Positions 21,285 through 31,917 of a stretch of 64,000 nt of DNA are shown here, piece after piece. How positions within the stretch are numbered: position 1 is the stretch's first letter; every line of letters begins with the position of its first letter. The DNA is taken from positions 186,001 to 250,000 of the forward strand of contig NC_088298.1 of the NCBI RefSeq assembly GCF_032854445.1, given 5' to 3'. The notes under the pieces were generated by a model. That model ran no database searches. It was not told the origin of the DNA and was given only the letters and a program-made list of their open reading frames with translations. Origin of the DNA: Liolophura sinensis (lineage: Eukaryota; Mollusca; Polyplacophora; Chitonida; Chitonidae). A program made the position numbers and the translations under genes.

Positions 21285-21510
21285 TCATGAAAGGAAGCAA
21301 TGCAATGACAATTGACAGGAGCAGTGAAAACGACCTAAACTCTCGGCGATGTAACGAAGACACAGGTAAATGCGAATGACCAGTTCCATCCAAACCGCTA
21401 TACTTATGCTTTTTTGCCGGAAATTGATCTTTCCGTTCCGGCCACACACCGGGTAAACAAAGGTTAAGCCCTGTAATCCGATGTTCCTGGGAGGCTACTG
21501 TAGCTTTCAA
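21285..21510 (-). repeat. Inverted diverged copy of 23370-23560
   Basis: The reverse complement aligns with 23370-23560: CGGATTACAGGGCTTNNCCT, a TTTCCGG block, then AAAACATANNTATNGNGG and TGGATGGANCT. The two lie 2 kb apart, inverted, on the 5' side of the SET gene. They may be two copies of a gene's 5' end, because the plus-strand copy leads towards the SET gene. Confidence 0.6.
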
Positions 21511-21559
21511 TAATTCCCCAAATTGGCTAGCGCTGCACTTTAGGGGTCAAAAGTGCTTC

Positions 21560-22990
21560 CGTTAAAGGTGATAATTAAATTACAAATGAGCTGTCCCTCA
21601 CTACGTCCCAGTCAATCGCTCTATCCAATACTAGAATATCATCCGTTTACTCCAGGCCTATGTTACTTCGCAGTTAATTGGATCAATCATTTGCACACAA
21701 GTGTACCAAATCTGAACACCCTGGCTGTGGAAATAAAAAAGTTGCAAACTTAAATCCTGCATGTAGTATAATTGGTCTGAATATAGAGAACAACCACGGA
21801 TTGGTGTGTCAAGCCGGCCTGTTCTCTGTTTTCAGACCATTTTGTTTTTGTCTGAAAACTGAGAAAAACACAGATTGGTGTGTCAGGCCGGCCCGTTCTG
21901 TTTTCAGACAAATTTGATGAGAACAACCACCGATTTGTGACTCAGTCTTGTATGTTTTCTATTTTCAGATCAATTTATTGCATGTTGAAGTATCATATGT
22001 TTGGAGTTAAAAAGTGGACTTTTTCGGCAGAAAATACTTCCTACATCTATAAACGGAACACGCCGCCTGTAAACATCAAATGATAACTCTATTTTGACAA
22101 TGTGTGACTTTTTTTCCACATATTCCGGACTTTAGGTGATTTAACACACTTCACCATTGAAAATAAATATAACACAAACAAATGTGAAGTAGAAGATGTA
22201 GGACTTAATCTCTCAATGCATGTAAGTGGAAGTCGGTCTGAGGCACAGGTGCGTTCGGCGAGTGAAATCCCCACGGATTCCAATCCCCATAATAGAGACT
22301 CACTCTCGCATTGAGAATGTCTTCAACTACTTCCGGCACAGGCTTGTCTCTGAATTGATCATAAACATGAAATGATAAGCAGTTATTATAGCGTGCGTTA
22401 CTGTTGCAAGTAAACTGCATTCCAAAAATTAAATTATAATTCAGAAAACATATTCCTTTCTTGTCGCAAAAAGTGGAGTATAAAAGAAAATACGTTGCCG
22501 ACTTTGCAATGATAAATCAAACATATCTCATCACCCGTTTACTGCAGGCCTATGTTACTTCGTAGTTAATTGGATCAATTATTTGCACACAAGTGTACCA
22601 AATCTGAACACTTTGGCTGTGGAAATAAAAAAAGTTGTGAACTTAAATCCTGCATGTAGTATAATACCTTGCCGACCTTGCAATGATAAATCAAACATAT
22701 CTCATCACCCGTTCACTCCAGGCCTATGTTACTTGGCAGTTAATTGAATCAATCCTTTGCACATAAGCGTGCCAAATGTGAACACCCTGGCTGTGGAAAT
22801 AAAAAAGTTGCAAACTTAAATCCTGCATGTAGTATAATTGTTCTGAATATAGAAAACAACCACAGATTGGTGTGTCAAGCCGGCCCATTCTCTGTTTTCA
22901 GACCACTTGTTTTTGTCTGAAAACGGAGAAAACCATAGATTGGTGTGTCAGGCCGGCCTGTTCCCTGTTTTCAGACAAATTCCTTGCCTC
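21560..22990. repeat. Local triplication with 60-bp CCGGCC/TTTTCAGAC sub-repeats
   Basis: A segment with CAGTTAATTGGATCAAT, then CTGGCTGTGGAAATAAAAAA and ATCCTGCATGTAGTATAAT occurs at about 21650-21780, 22550-22670 and 22720-22850. After the first and third come sub-repeats of about 60 bp: GATTGGTGTGTCAAGCCGGC, then TTCTCTGTTTTCAGAC. The 22080-22490 part between them is not repeated and holds the possible exon. Confidence 0.75.
22205..22416 (-). CDS. Possible terminal exon of an unidentified host gene
   Basis: After GGAATGCAG, an acceptor-like site on minus, an open frame reads FTCNSNARYNNCLSFHVYDQ and ends GFHSPNAPVPQTDFHLHALR-D-stop. Composition is protein-like, with aromatic and Cys residues and no repeats. 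If real, it is the last exon of a minus-strand gene whose other exons would lie further right. I do not recognise the family. It could be chance. Confidence 0.3.
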
Positions 22991-23534
22991 CATGTTTAGA
23001 TCGACCACGGAAAAGGAATTCAGCCTTGTTTCTTTTTTTCAATTTATTTAGCGTTTATTACTGTTTTAACTGAATTTCTTCAGGCGAACCTGATATGCAC
23101 ATTTACAGAAATCCCATTGCTTGTCAAGTTCTTGTGGTATAAGCTATTGTAACATAAATGCAAATACCTGCACTCTTAAGGCTTAGACTTGTTTGTATAT
23201 TTTCTTTTAAAACAATATCTTACTAAAAGATCTGTACAAACTGTGTCAATGAATAGCGCAATTGACCGGGGCATATTGGGGGATCGCTTTCTTTGTGATT
23301 TGAATAACACCTTGAGCAAAGCCTACTATATCCCCGACGGTGCAGGGGCTGGCTGTTTTGGTGAATTATTAAAACCAACGGAAGCCCCCTGGAACACCGG
23401 ATTACAGGGCTTGCCCTTTGTTTTAGGCACGTGTTGCCGCAACGGAAACAAAAATTTCCGGAAAAAAACATATAAATATGGAGGCCTGGATGGAGCTCGT
23501 CCTCTCGCCTTTGCGCTTGTACCCTGATCACATC

Positions 23535-23835
23535 GATCGCACTCCTTGCATTCATTGCTATTGGCTCACTGCCTTGCTTGTAGATCTATACCAGCTTCTG
23601 AATAGACCCGCCAGCCATAACCTGCAGAACTTCGCTGCATTTTCACTGCTCCTTTACTGACTTCTCTTAGCTTAATATTGGCATCTGATTTTTTGGTATC
23701 CTAATCACATCGCTTTTATTTATTCATATAGATTGGCTGCCTTGCTTGTGGATCTACTAACTTCTGAATACACCCGCCAGCGATCACCTGGAGAACTTCG
23801 CTGCAGTTTCACTGACTTTTACTGACTTACCATAG
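23535..23835 (+). repeat. Tandem duplication of about 165 bp upstream of the SET gene
   Basis: The segment with CCTGATCACATCG, ATTGGCTCACTGCCTTGCTT and CTGCATTTTCACTG recurs at about 23700-23825 (CCTAATCACATCG, GATTGGCTGCCTTGCTTGTG, CTGCAGTTTCACTG). It probably lies in the promoter or 5' UTR of the gene that starts at 23913. Confidence 0.65.
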
Positions 23836-23912
23836 CTTAATTGTTGTGTTTTCTTTTGTGTCATCTGTTTTTTTGATTTATAGTCCCTTAGCTGCAATTT
23901 CCGGACATCATC

Positions 23913-26900
23913 ATGGCCGGTAAGCTTGACATGTTTATTTCTGCCTGATTGTTTAATAAAGTTTATATACGTGCAATTTTCCACTTTGCTTTCGAGTGCA
24001 TTCTTTTCTTTTCTTTTACTTTACCCTCTCAGTGGTTTTATTTTTCAAGAACATTTTTTTCTTTTAATATTTAATAGTTTAATATTTTAATATTTAATAT
24101 AACTAGCCGAATTTGGAGTCATGTTTAAATATATGTATTTTCCAGACCGACGATGCTACTACGTCTGCCCTGTGTGCCATCACGTGACGTGCTGCCTAGC
24201 CACTCACCTGAAGGCCAAGTGCATGAAGGACAAGCCCAGGGAGGAGATGCTTCGGATGTTGCGGAGGGCGAAAGTCCAGGCCAGGACTTTCGTTCGGGAG
24301 CACCTGGTTCTGAGGTACGACACCGTTCGGAGCGAACTGGGACCCATCACCGACGAAGTCGTGCCATTCCTGGAGAGGCACGGCCATGTGGTGACGGGAA
24401 AGCCGTCGTCTTTGAGGTAAGAGATACACTGTTTTGTTTTTTTTTCGTCAGTAGAGCTACGATAATTATTCTGTTTCTTAACATTAAGAGTACATGCATA
24501 AAGCACTGCATAAATCTTTGAAGTGACTTAATAGTGGCATCTGAATTTTTTTTTTTTTTTTTTTTTATTTGCAGTACTCCGGTACATCAACAGCGACGCA
24601 CCGATGTTCCATCTCCATCGACGAGCGGGTGAATATTTTATAAATGCATGTCGCATTCCCGGTCTTTCTTCTGTAAATAAACATTTTGTTTTCCCGGCTT
24701 GGCGAGACATGTAACTAATGGTTTTGTTCTCTTCACAGACCTGCTATGGACCCCTAGAGCCCGGAAGGCCCGAGCCCGTTTGAGATGATTCTGGAGGATG
24801 TCAGCCCACAGGCCTCCACGTCGGAGACGGCGGATGCTTCTGCCCCTGCGCTGCCAGAGACTGCTTCTCCGGAACCACGTGAAGGGTCGCCAAACTCTGA
24901 TGGGGCCTCGTCCTCCAGTTCGTAAGTGCACTTTGCTTCGTTGTCTAATATTTGTTACTAGCGATGCAGCGTTTTTTTTTTTTGTTTTTTTTTTTTTTGG
25001 TTTCTTTATTCCCTTTTTGTTCTACATTTGTTACTAGTGATGCAGTACTTAGATACAAGCTGATATCTTTCTTTTTCAGACTGGAGTGGCGGGCGAAACA
25101 GCTGCACAGATGGACCGACCCCACTAGACAGGCCATGCACGAGAAGGGACTCTACCAACTCCACCCGATCACGGCGCCCATCCTGGCTGACTTCGAGAGG
25201 AGCCTGATCCCGGAAGGACGTCTGCACACCGGCCCGGCACGACAGCATGTGCAGAATGTGGGGCGCATTCTGCACTTCTGTGACCCCCTCTCCATCAACC
25301 TTTCGACCTTGTTCCCCAGCAAAGTAAGGGTCCTATAAGTGTGATATATTAAATATTGCAAAAAACTATTTCCCACATTCCGCTGCCTGGTTTCCGCCCA
25401 AAGCGGGCAAGGTCGGATTGACGGTCACAACTCTGTGACAAATTCCCCACATTATGCTAGCTTGTGTCTGCGGAAAGCGGGGACGACGGGGTTGGCTGTC
25501 GCAAATCTGTCACAATTCCCCACATTCCGCTTGCTGGTTTCTGCCGAAAACGGGGAAGGCTGGATTGGCGCTCACCAATCTGTGACAATTCCCCACATTC
25601 CGCTGCCTGCTTTCTGCTGAAAACGGGGAAGGCGGGATTGGCGCTCACCAATCTGCGACAGTTCCCCACATTCCGCTTGCTGGTTTAGTCGCTGCATACT
25701 GTTTCAAAGTAAATAATATATTCTGAAACCAATGTTTCAAATGATTTATTTCCTTTTTTCAGTGCAAGTTGTTCTTCCAGAAGCTGGCGGAAGCAGGGCT
25801 GAAGGACCAGATGGTGAGAAACTATTAGAAGACCCTGAGGAGGTAATTACATAACACCTGTGCCATCATGACTGCGACATCGTGTATATCTGGGATTATG
25901 GGATTCCAGATTGCACGCCCATGTGCATCTGTATCTAATGTCTAATGTGTTTTGGCGACAGGTTTGTGGACTGGGTGACGGCGGCCAAGGACTTACACGA
26001 GAAGGACCCTGCCCTCAACAGCCAACTGGAGAACCTGGCGAAGCGTGTTGGGCTGTGGGCCAAGGTGACACAGAGGGGAGTGAGCCGAGAGGAGGTGTCT
26101 CTGGAGGTCACCAGAGCAACATCGGCGTCAGTGACGGTTGAGGACTGCCAGGCCATTCTCAGGGTAATTTATGCTTTTCATTGCGTCTTTAAAATTGTAA
26201 AAAAGCAACGTTTGAATGTATTTATGGCTCTTTCCCTTTCAAAACTGTTATCAATTATTATTACGTTGGAAGCAGCCAGTGGAATATATTTATTGCTCTT
26301 ATCCATCTCTTTCAGATCGCCAGACCTGCCTTCCTTTCGGCGCTGCAGGCGGAGGAGAAGGAGCCGTCAAATTATGTGACGGTGGTCAACTTTTTGACGG
26401 CGACTCTCTGCCTCCGCCACTACCAGAGGAAGGGAGTAGTTGAAGGACTAAAGGTGAAGGAGTGGGTGGACCGGTATGTTTCTCTTTTATTGCTACGGCG
26501 TACACCTTTGTCTGAGCGATTCTCAGAGACAATTACACCTGAACAAAAACAGGAATAAGCATGACGATAACATGAAGTCTTTGCTCGGGCATTTCAGCAT
26601 TCCCGTCTCCGTTGACGAGAAGCGGTTCGCCGTCGTCTACGTGATGGAGCACAAGACTGGCACCACCAAACCGGCCACGTTTTGCCTGAACGAGGAGGAG
26701 ACTGGCGTAAGTTGGCCACATCGTTCTATACTAAGCTGCAAATTCAACTTCGTATATCTCAGAGCACAAAGGCTGCCATGCCAAGGAGCAAATGTTTCAT
26801 TTGATTGCTGTTTTCGTGCCGCTATATACTGACGTCAATTGTTTTCCTTGTATTACAGTGGTTCGAAGCATACTTCCGACACTTCAGGCCGATCTACGCA

Positions 26901-28715
26901 CAGCAGGACGGGGCAGCGACCGAGTACTTCTTGTCGACCACCGGGAAACGGATCCACAACGCTTCCAACGACCTCTCCCGGTTTCACCGGAAGTAAGTAC
27001 AAGGCTTCATACGTCAAAACAAATTGTCGTTTATATCGCTGGCCTGTTGTCGAAGTAAGCATAAAGGCATTCATTTCAGTATTGTCACGTCGTTATTTAT
27101 TTGCGTTTCCCTCTCGTCATAGGTACCAGCTGAGGAGCGTTTGTGCCAGCCAGGCCAGGAGAGCGATGGAGACCTACACGAGAGGACGTTTCTCCGGCAG
27201 TCAGCTGCGGTTGGTCGAGGATTACCTCGCCCATTCCAACGCTGTTGCCGAGAAATTCTACAGGATGAAGGAGCCAATCAACGTTTGTCAAGCCATAATG
27301 CTGATGGAAGGGTATGTAGTGTGTATAACTGTTATATTACTCCTCTGCATCCCGGAACTGTTTCAGACCAGTTTCATGTATATATTCTCTGTTCTGTTGT
27401 TGCGTGACGACCCAGAAGACCACCACCACCTCACCCCCGGATGCCCCGCAAGATGAAGCGACCCCTTCAACATCTGGAGCCCCTCCTTCACCGGCTGAAG
27501 TCGCCAGCAGCAACTCCGACGAGGATGCCACCTCCCGGACCATCATGCCGGTGGACGAGCCCCAGCGGTAAGTACTTGAATTTGAACTTTTTGTTTCACT
27601 TCATTGGCTCGATTTAAAATGTTTTACATACTTTTTTCACATGTGAGATCCTGGTGATTTAAACGCTGATATTGTTTCTTGTAGTGGTCTGCATGCCGCC
27701 AGTTATCACTCCTTCAACGCGGAGTTGTCGATAGCTTTCGGCAAGCTGATCAGGCAGGCGCCCGTCACCACTGAGGCCAAAGGACCCAGCCTCGCTGTCT
27801 GCAAGAATCTGTTCACCCAGAAGCCGAAGTCCATGGCGTCGGAGTGGGCCTACCGACAGGGACAGCTACGGATACAGTTTATTCTTGGTGAGAAAAAGAA
27901 ATCTTCTATCATCGCGCATTTTCATATTTCATACATGTATTTCTTTCTGCATAACTTGGCTCAATCAATCATTTGCACCTACATCTCTTTATCTTCAATA
28001 GACATGTACACGAGAAGACGTCCTCATCGACGGGAGATAGCGTCCGAGTTGGAGAAGCGCGGATGGCCGGCCAGCCTGATCACGAAGGTGATGGGCAGGT
28101 GGAGACAGACGCCTGGCCGCCAGGCGCTTTGCTCCACTCATGAACAGCACGTTCGTGATCAGACGTGGCCAGGCCTGACGGAGGGGCATCACCAGAAGAG
28201 GGGGGCGATAGCCTTAACCACGAAGGAATTTTCCCAGGGAGAGGTAGTCGTTGACTACCAGGGAGAGGTAGAAAAAATAATTTTATGCTCGTTTTGGAAG
28301 TTTCTACATCGTGCTCCTACATTTTGATTTTCTCGTGATTACATTGGGGTGAAAGAATAATCGCCTTTATTTTGTGGTAGGTCCTCACGTTCAAGGAAGG
28401 AGTGGAGAGGCAGACCGCGAAGGAAGACAACGCGTACATTTTCTTCGTGCGCCACAGGGACTTCGCCATAGATGCGACATCCCCGACCTGCCCTTGCCAC
28501 CCCGGCAAAGTTCTGTTTGGCCGCCTCGTTTCCCACAGCAGGATGGGAAAGCGCGCCAACCTGAGGCCAGAGGCCACCCTGATAGAAGGCGCCCCCCCAT
28601 GGTCCTTTTTAGGGCCATTAGGGACATCCATGCAGGCGAGGAGCTCTTCTTTGACTATGGGGTGCGCCAAAACCAGTTTGGCGAAGGAGCAGAACTGTCG
28701 TGGCTGCAGGAGTAG
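23913..28715 (+). pseudogene. Tyrosine-recombinase-like + KMT5A-like SET domain protein, 15 exons, broken by 2 stops and 1 frameshift
   Basis: Exons by GT/AG and phase: 23913-23919, 24146-24416, 24575-24628, 24739-24921, 25080-25323, 25763-25842, 25962-26163, 26316-26473, 26598-26706, 26859-26992, 27123-27311, 27367-27567, 27685-27887, 28002-28267, 28381-28715. All junctions keep phase, giving about 878 residues. The N-terminus has a CX2CX9HX4C finger (C10, C13, H23, C28). Residues ~280-545 resemble a tyrosine recombinase: YQRKG (Arg I), EHKTGTTKPA (Lys), SQARRAMETY (Arg II), YLAHSNAVAEKFYR (His, Tyr). Residues ~735-870 form a SET domain: GEVVVDYQGE, FAIDAT, GRLVSHS, GEELFFDYG. In-frame TAGs occur at 24755 and 25826. 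The C-run at 28592-28598 is one base short. Likely a host gene captured from a Crypton-like element; whether it is dead or wrongly read is open. Confidence 0.7.
25370..25692. repeat. Minisatellite in intron 5 of the recombinase-SET gene
   Basis: About four units near 70 bp: CTGTGACAATTCCCCACATT, then CCGCTGCCTGNTTTCTGCNG, AAANCGGGGAAGGCGGGATT and GGCGCTCACCAATC. It shares the CTGTGACAATTCCNCACATT core with 20775-21215. Open frames across it on both strands are artefacts. Confidence 0.85.
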
Positions 28716-28734
28716 GTATAGGGGAGTTGCCATG

Positions 28735-29885
28735 GCTGCAGGAGTAGGTATAAATTATCCTGCACTATTACGTCATTATTTATATATTAATGTTTTATAC
28801 ATGACATGTTTTCATCTTTATTATTACATCATTGTTTATATCTTAATTTTTAATGTATGATATGTATGTATATGTATATGTTTATGACTACATCCTTTCT
28901 TTTACAGCAATCTATATATATTTGTGTTTCATATATGACATGATCTCATCCTTATTACATCGTTCTTTATATCTTCATGTTTCATGTATGATATGTATGT
29001 ATATGTATATGTATATGACTCTACATCCTTTCTTTTACAGCATCATTTATATATTATTGTTTCATATATGACATGTTTCCATCCCTATTATTAAATCATT
29101 GATTATATATTAATGTTTCATATATATGTTTACATACTTTCTTTTATAGCATTATTTATATATTAACGTTTCATATATGACATGTTTTCATCCTTATTAT
29201 TACATCATTATTTATATCTTCATGTTTCATGTATGATATGTATGTATATGTATATGACTCTACATCCTTTCTATTACAGCATTCTTTATATCTTAGTGTT
29301 ATGTATGATATGTATGTATATGTGTGTTTCATGTATGATATGTATTTCAACGGTCTTACTTCAATGTTCTAAGAAATGAAACTTATTTAGTTTACATCCT
29401 AACTATGACATAATTTTTTACATATTAATGTTTCATATATGATATGTTTACATGCTTTCTTTTACAGAATTGTTTATATATTAATGTTTCATATATGACA
29501 TGTTTTCATCCTTATTATTAAATCATTATTTATATCTTAATGTTTCATGTATGATATGTATGTATATGTATATGACTCTACATCCTTTCTTTTACAGCAT
29601 TGTATATATATTTATGTTGTATGTATGACATGTTTTCATCCTTATTATTACATCATTGATTATATGTTAATGGTTTCCACCCACCATAATGCTGGCCGCC
29701 GTGGTATAAGTGAAATATTCTTGAGTACGGCGTGCAACACCAATCAAGTAAAATGAAGAAATAAATCAATAAATATATCTTAAAGTTTCATGTATGATAT
29801 GTATGTATATGTTAACATCCTTTCTTTTACAGCTTTATTCATATGTTAATGTTTCATATATGACATGTTTTCATCCTTATTATTA
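28735..29885. repeat. AT-rich satellite, ATGTTTCATNTATGANATG family
   Basis: Alternating degenerate units: TTTATATATTAATGTTTCAT, then ATATGACATGTTTTCATCCT, TATTATTACATCATT, and TTTCATGTATGATATGTATG, then TATATGACTCTACATCC and TTTCTTTTACAG. Units recur every 80-170 bp. It begins directly after the SET gene stop and contains many CTTTTACAG words that mimic splice acceptors. Confidence 0.85.
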
Positions 29886-30175
29886 CAGGCGTGTCACGTC
29901 AGATAAACTGCCGTGGCCGGCTATGCTACTCTCTCTGCTTCCGCGATACTGTGTGTCGGTAGCGAAAGCGAGGAAGTGCCGTGGTCGGCTGCTGTAGGTA
30001 CTCTGCCTGCTACCTGCCGGGATGCTGTCACCGAACAAGGCGGGCACATGTCAACAAGAAAGAAAGTGCCGTGGTCGGCTGCCGTAGATACTCTGCGACA
30101 AGCTCCCTGCCGGAATGCTGTATCCGAACAAGGCGGGCACATGCAAACGATATGTCAACGGTGTTGCGCCAATGT
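29885..30175 (+). repeat. GC-rich tandem repeat, about 100-bp unit, inside the AT satellite
   Basis: GTGCCGTGGTCGGCTGCNGT, then ACTCTGC, GCTNCCTGCCGG, ATGCTGT and CCGAACAAGGCGGGCACATG occurs twice (29977-30050 and 30067-30143), with a partial upstream copy from 29910. It is unlike its AT-rich surroundings. Confidence 0.75.
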
Positions 30176-31300
30176 TGTAAGAAATGAAACATATTTAGTT
30201 TACATACTTACTATTACATCATTATTTATATATTAATGTTTTATGTATGATATGTATGTCTTACGCCAATGTTGTTTGCTTTTTTTTTTAATCCAGTGCG
30301 TTGTTTGCTTTCAAGTTTCTTGTCAAGGCTCTAATGGGACTTCGTCCTCCAGTTCGTAAGTGCACTTTGCTTCCTTGTCTATTATTTGTTACTAGCGATG
30401 GAGCGTTTTTGTTTTATTTGCTTTTCTTTCCCTCTTTGTTCTACATTTCTTTTATGTATGATATGTTTACATCCTTACTATTACATCATTGTTTATATAT
30501 TAATGTTTCATGTATTATGTGTATACATCCTTACTATTACATTAATATTTATATATTAATGTTTCATGTATGCTATGTATGTCAACAATGTTACGCCAAG
30601 TTGTATGAAATAAAACATTTAGTTTACATCCTTACTATTACATCAATATTTCTATATTAATGTTTTATGTGTGATATGCTTACACCCTTACTATGACATC
30701 AATACTTATGTATGATATGTTTATGTCCTTACTATTGCATCGTCACTTATATATGAATGTTTTGTGTGATATGTATGTCAACGATGTTAAGCCAATGCTG
30801 TAAGAAATGAAAGATATTTAGTTTATATCCTTACTATTACATCATTATTTATATATTAATGTTTTATGTATGATATGTATGTCTTACGCCAATGTTTGTT
30901 TTTTTTTTGTTTTTTTTAATCCACTGCGTTATGTCCTCAAGTTTCTTGTCAACTCTAAACCTAGATTTCATGTATGATACGTTTACATGCTTTTACATCC
31001 ATATTTATATAGCAATGTTTTATGTATGATATGTTTGTGTCCTTACTATTGCATCCATATTTATAGAGCAATGTTTTAAGCATGTTATGTTTATGTCCTT
31101 ACTATTGCATCATTATTTACAGAGCAATGGTTTTATGTATGATATGTTTATGTCCTTACTATTACATCCATATTTACAGAGCAATGATTTATGCATGTTA
31201 TGTTTATGTCCTTACTATTGCATCATTATTTTATAGAGCAATGTTTTATGTTTGATATGTATGTCAACGGTGTTACCCCAATGTTTTTTTTTTTCAGCGT
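30175..31300. repeat. Continuation of the AT-rich satellite
   Basis: Repeats of TTTATATATTAATGTTTTAT, then GTATGATATGTNTATGTCCT and TACTATTGCATCATTATTTA, with ATGTCAACGGTGTTACGCCA, then ATGTTGTAAGAAATGAAA. The units differ from the first half but are clearly related. No gene is present apart from the captured fragment at 30330-30455. Confidence 0.8.
30330..30455 (+). pseudogene. Captured exon-4/intron-4 fragment of the recombinase-SET gene
   Basis: Near-copy of 24895-25030: GGGACTTCGTCCTCCAGTTC is followed directly by the donor GTAAGTGCACTTTGCTTCCT, then TTGTTACTAGCGATGGAGCG. It spans the exon-intron border, so it was copied from genomic DNA, not from spliced RNA. It sits within satellite DNA. 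Confidence 0.8.
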
Positions 31301-31469
31301 GTTTTGTGTTTTTTCTGCGTTTTGTGTTTTTTTCTGTGTTTTGTCTTCAAGTTTCTGTAAACTCTGTAAACCCGTAACCTGCGGACGGTCGTGGGTTGTG
31401 TAACATGTCGATAGTTGCCTTATATATACATATTTGTGTATATATATATATGCGGCATCTCTGAACTGT

Positions 31470-31745
31470 GAACGTTCTCTGACTTGGCGCTCGTTTCTGT
31501 GGTCGGGGAATCACAGATTGGTAGCGTTCCCCGGACTTGGGGCTCGAATCTGTGCCGTTCTCTCACATGGCGCTCGGATCTGTGACATTCTCTCACATGG
31601 CGCTCGGATCTGTGACATTCTCTCACATGGGGCTCGGATCTGTGACATTCTCTCACATGGGGCTCGGATCTGTGACATTCTCTCACATGGGGCTCGGATC
31701 TGTGACATTCTCTCACATGGGGCTCGGATCTGTGAAGAAAAACCA
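31470..31745 (+). repeat. 30-bp tandem repeat, about seven units
   Basis: Unit ATCTGTGACATTCTCTCACA, then TGGNGCTCGG. The unit is a multiple of three, so all frames on both strands stay open and give false proteins of 100 or more residues. The CTGTGACATTC core resembles the two minisatellites at 20.8-21.2 and 25.4-25.7 kb. Confidence 0.9.
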
Positions 31746-31917
31746 CAGATCTGTGGTTTCGCCAGACAAGAGTCAAACTCAGGAGGTAAGTACTTTAAGG
31801 TTGTCTCCGTTTTTTCTGAATGCCGCGGGCATTCCATTGTAGGGTTTTGATGTGATTTTGATTGAATTTATTGATCGAAATTTGGAGCCATACGGTTGGT
31901 CATTGTTGGGGCTGTAA

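Noticed and set aside
25435-25690. Proteins with repeated CDNSPH/PHIPL words
   Set aside because: Translated minisatellite lying wholly inside an intron.
28853-29071. Tyr/Met-rich small proteins in the AT satellite
   Set aside because: They follow repeat units (TATGTATATG) and recur with each unit; no coding signature.
31470-31745. CRISPR-like array of 30-bp repeats
   Set aside because: Units are contiguous with no unique spacers, and the genome is eukaryotic; it is a plain tandem repeat.
31420-31850. Long repetitive proteins on both strands of the 30-bp repeat
   Set aside because: The unit length is a multiple of three without stops, so every frame stays open; no independent evidence of coding.
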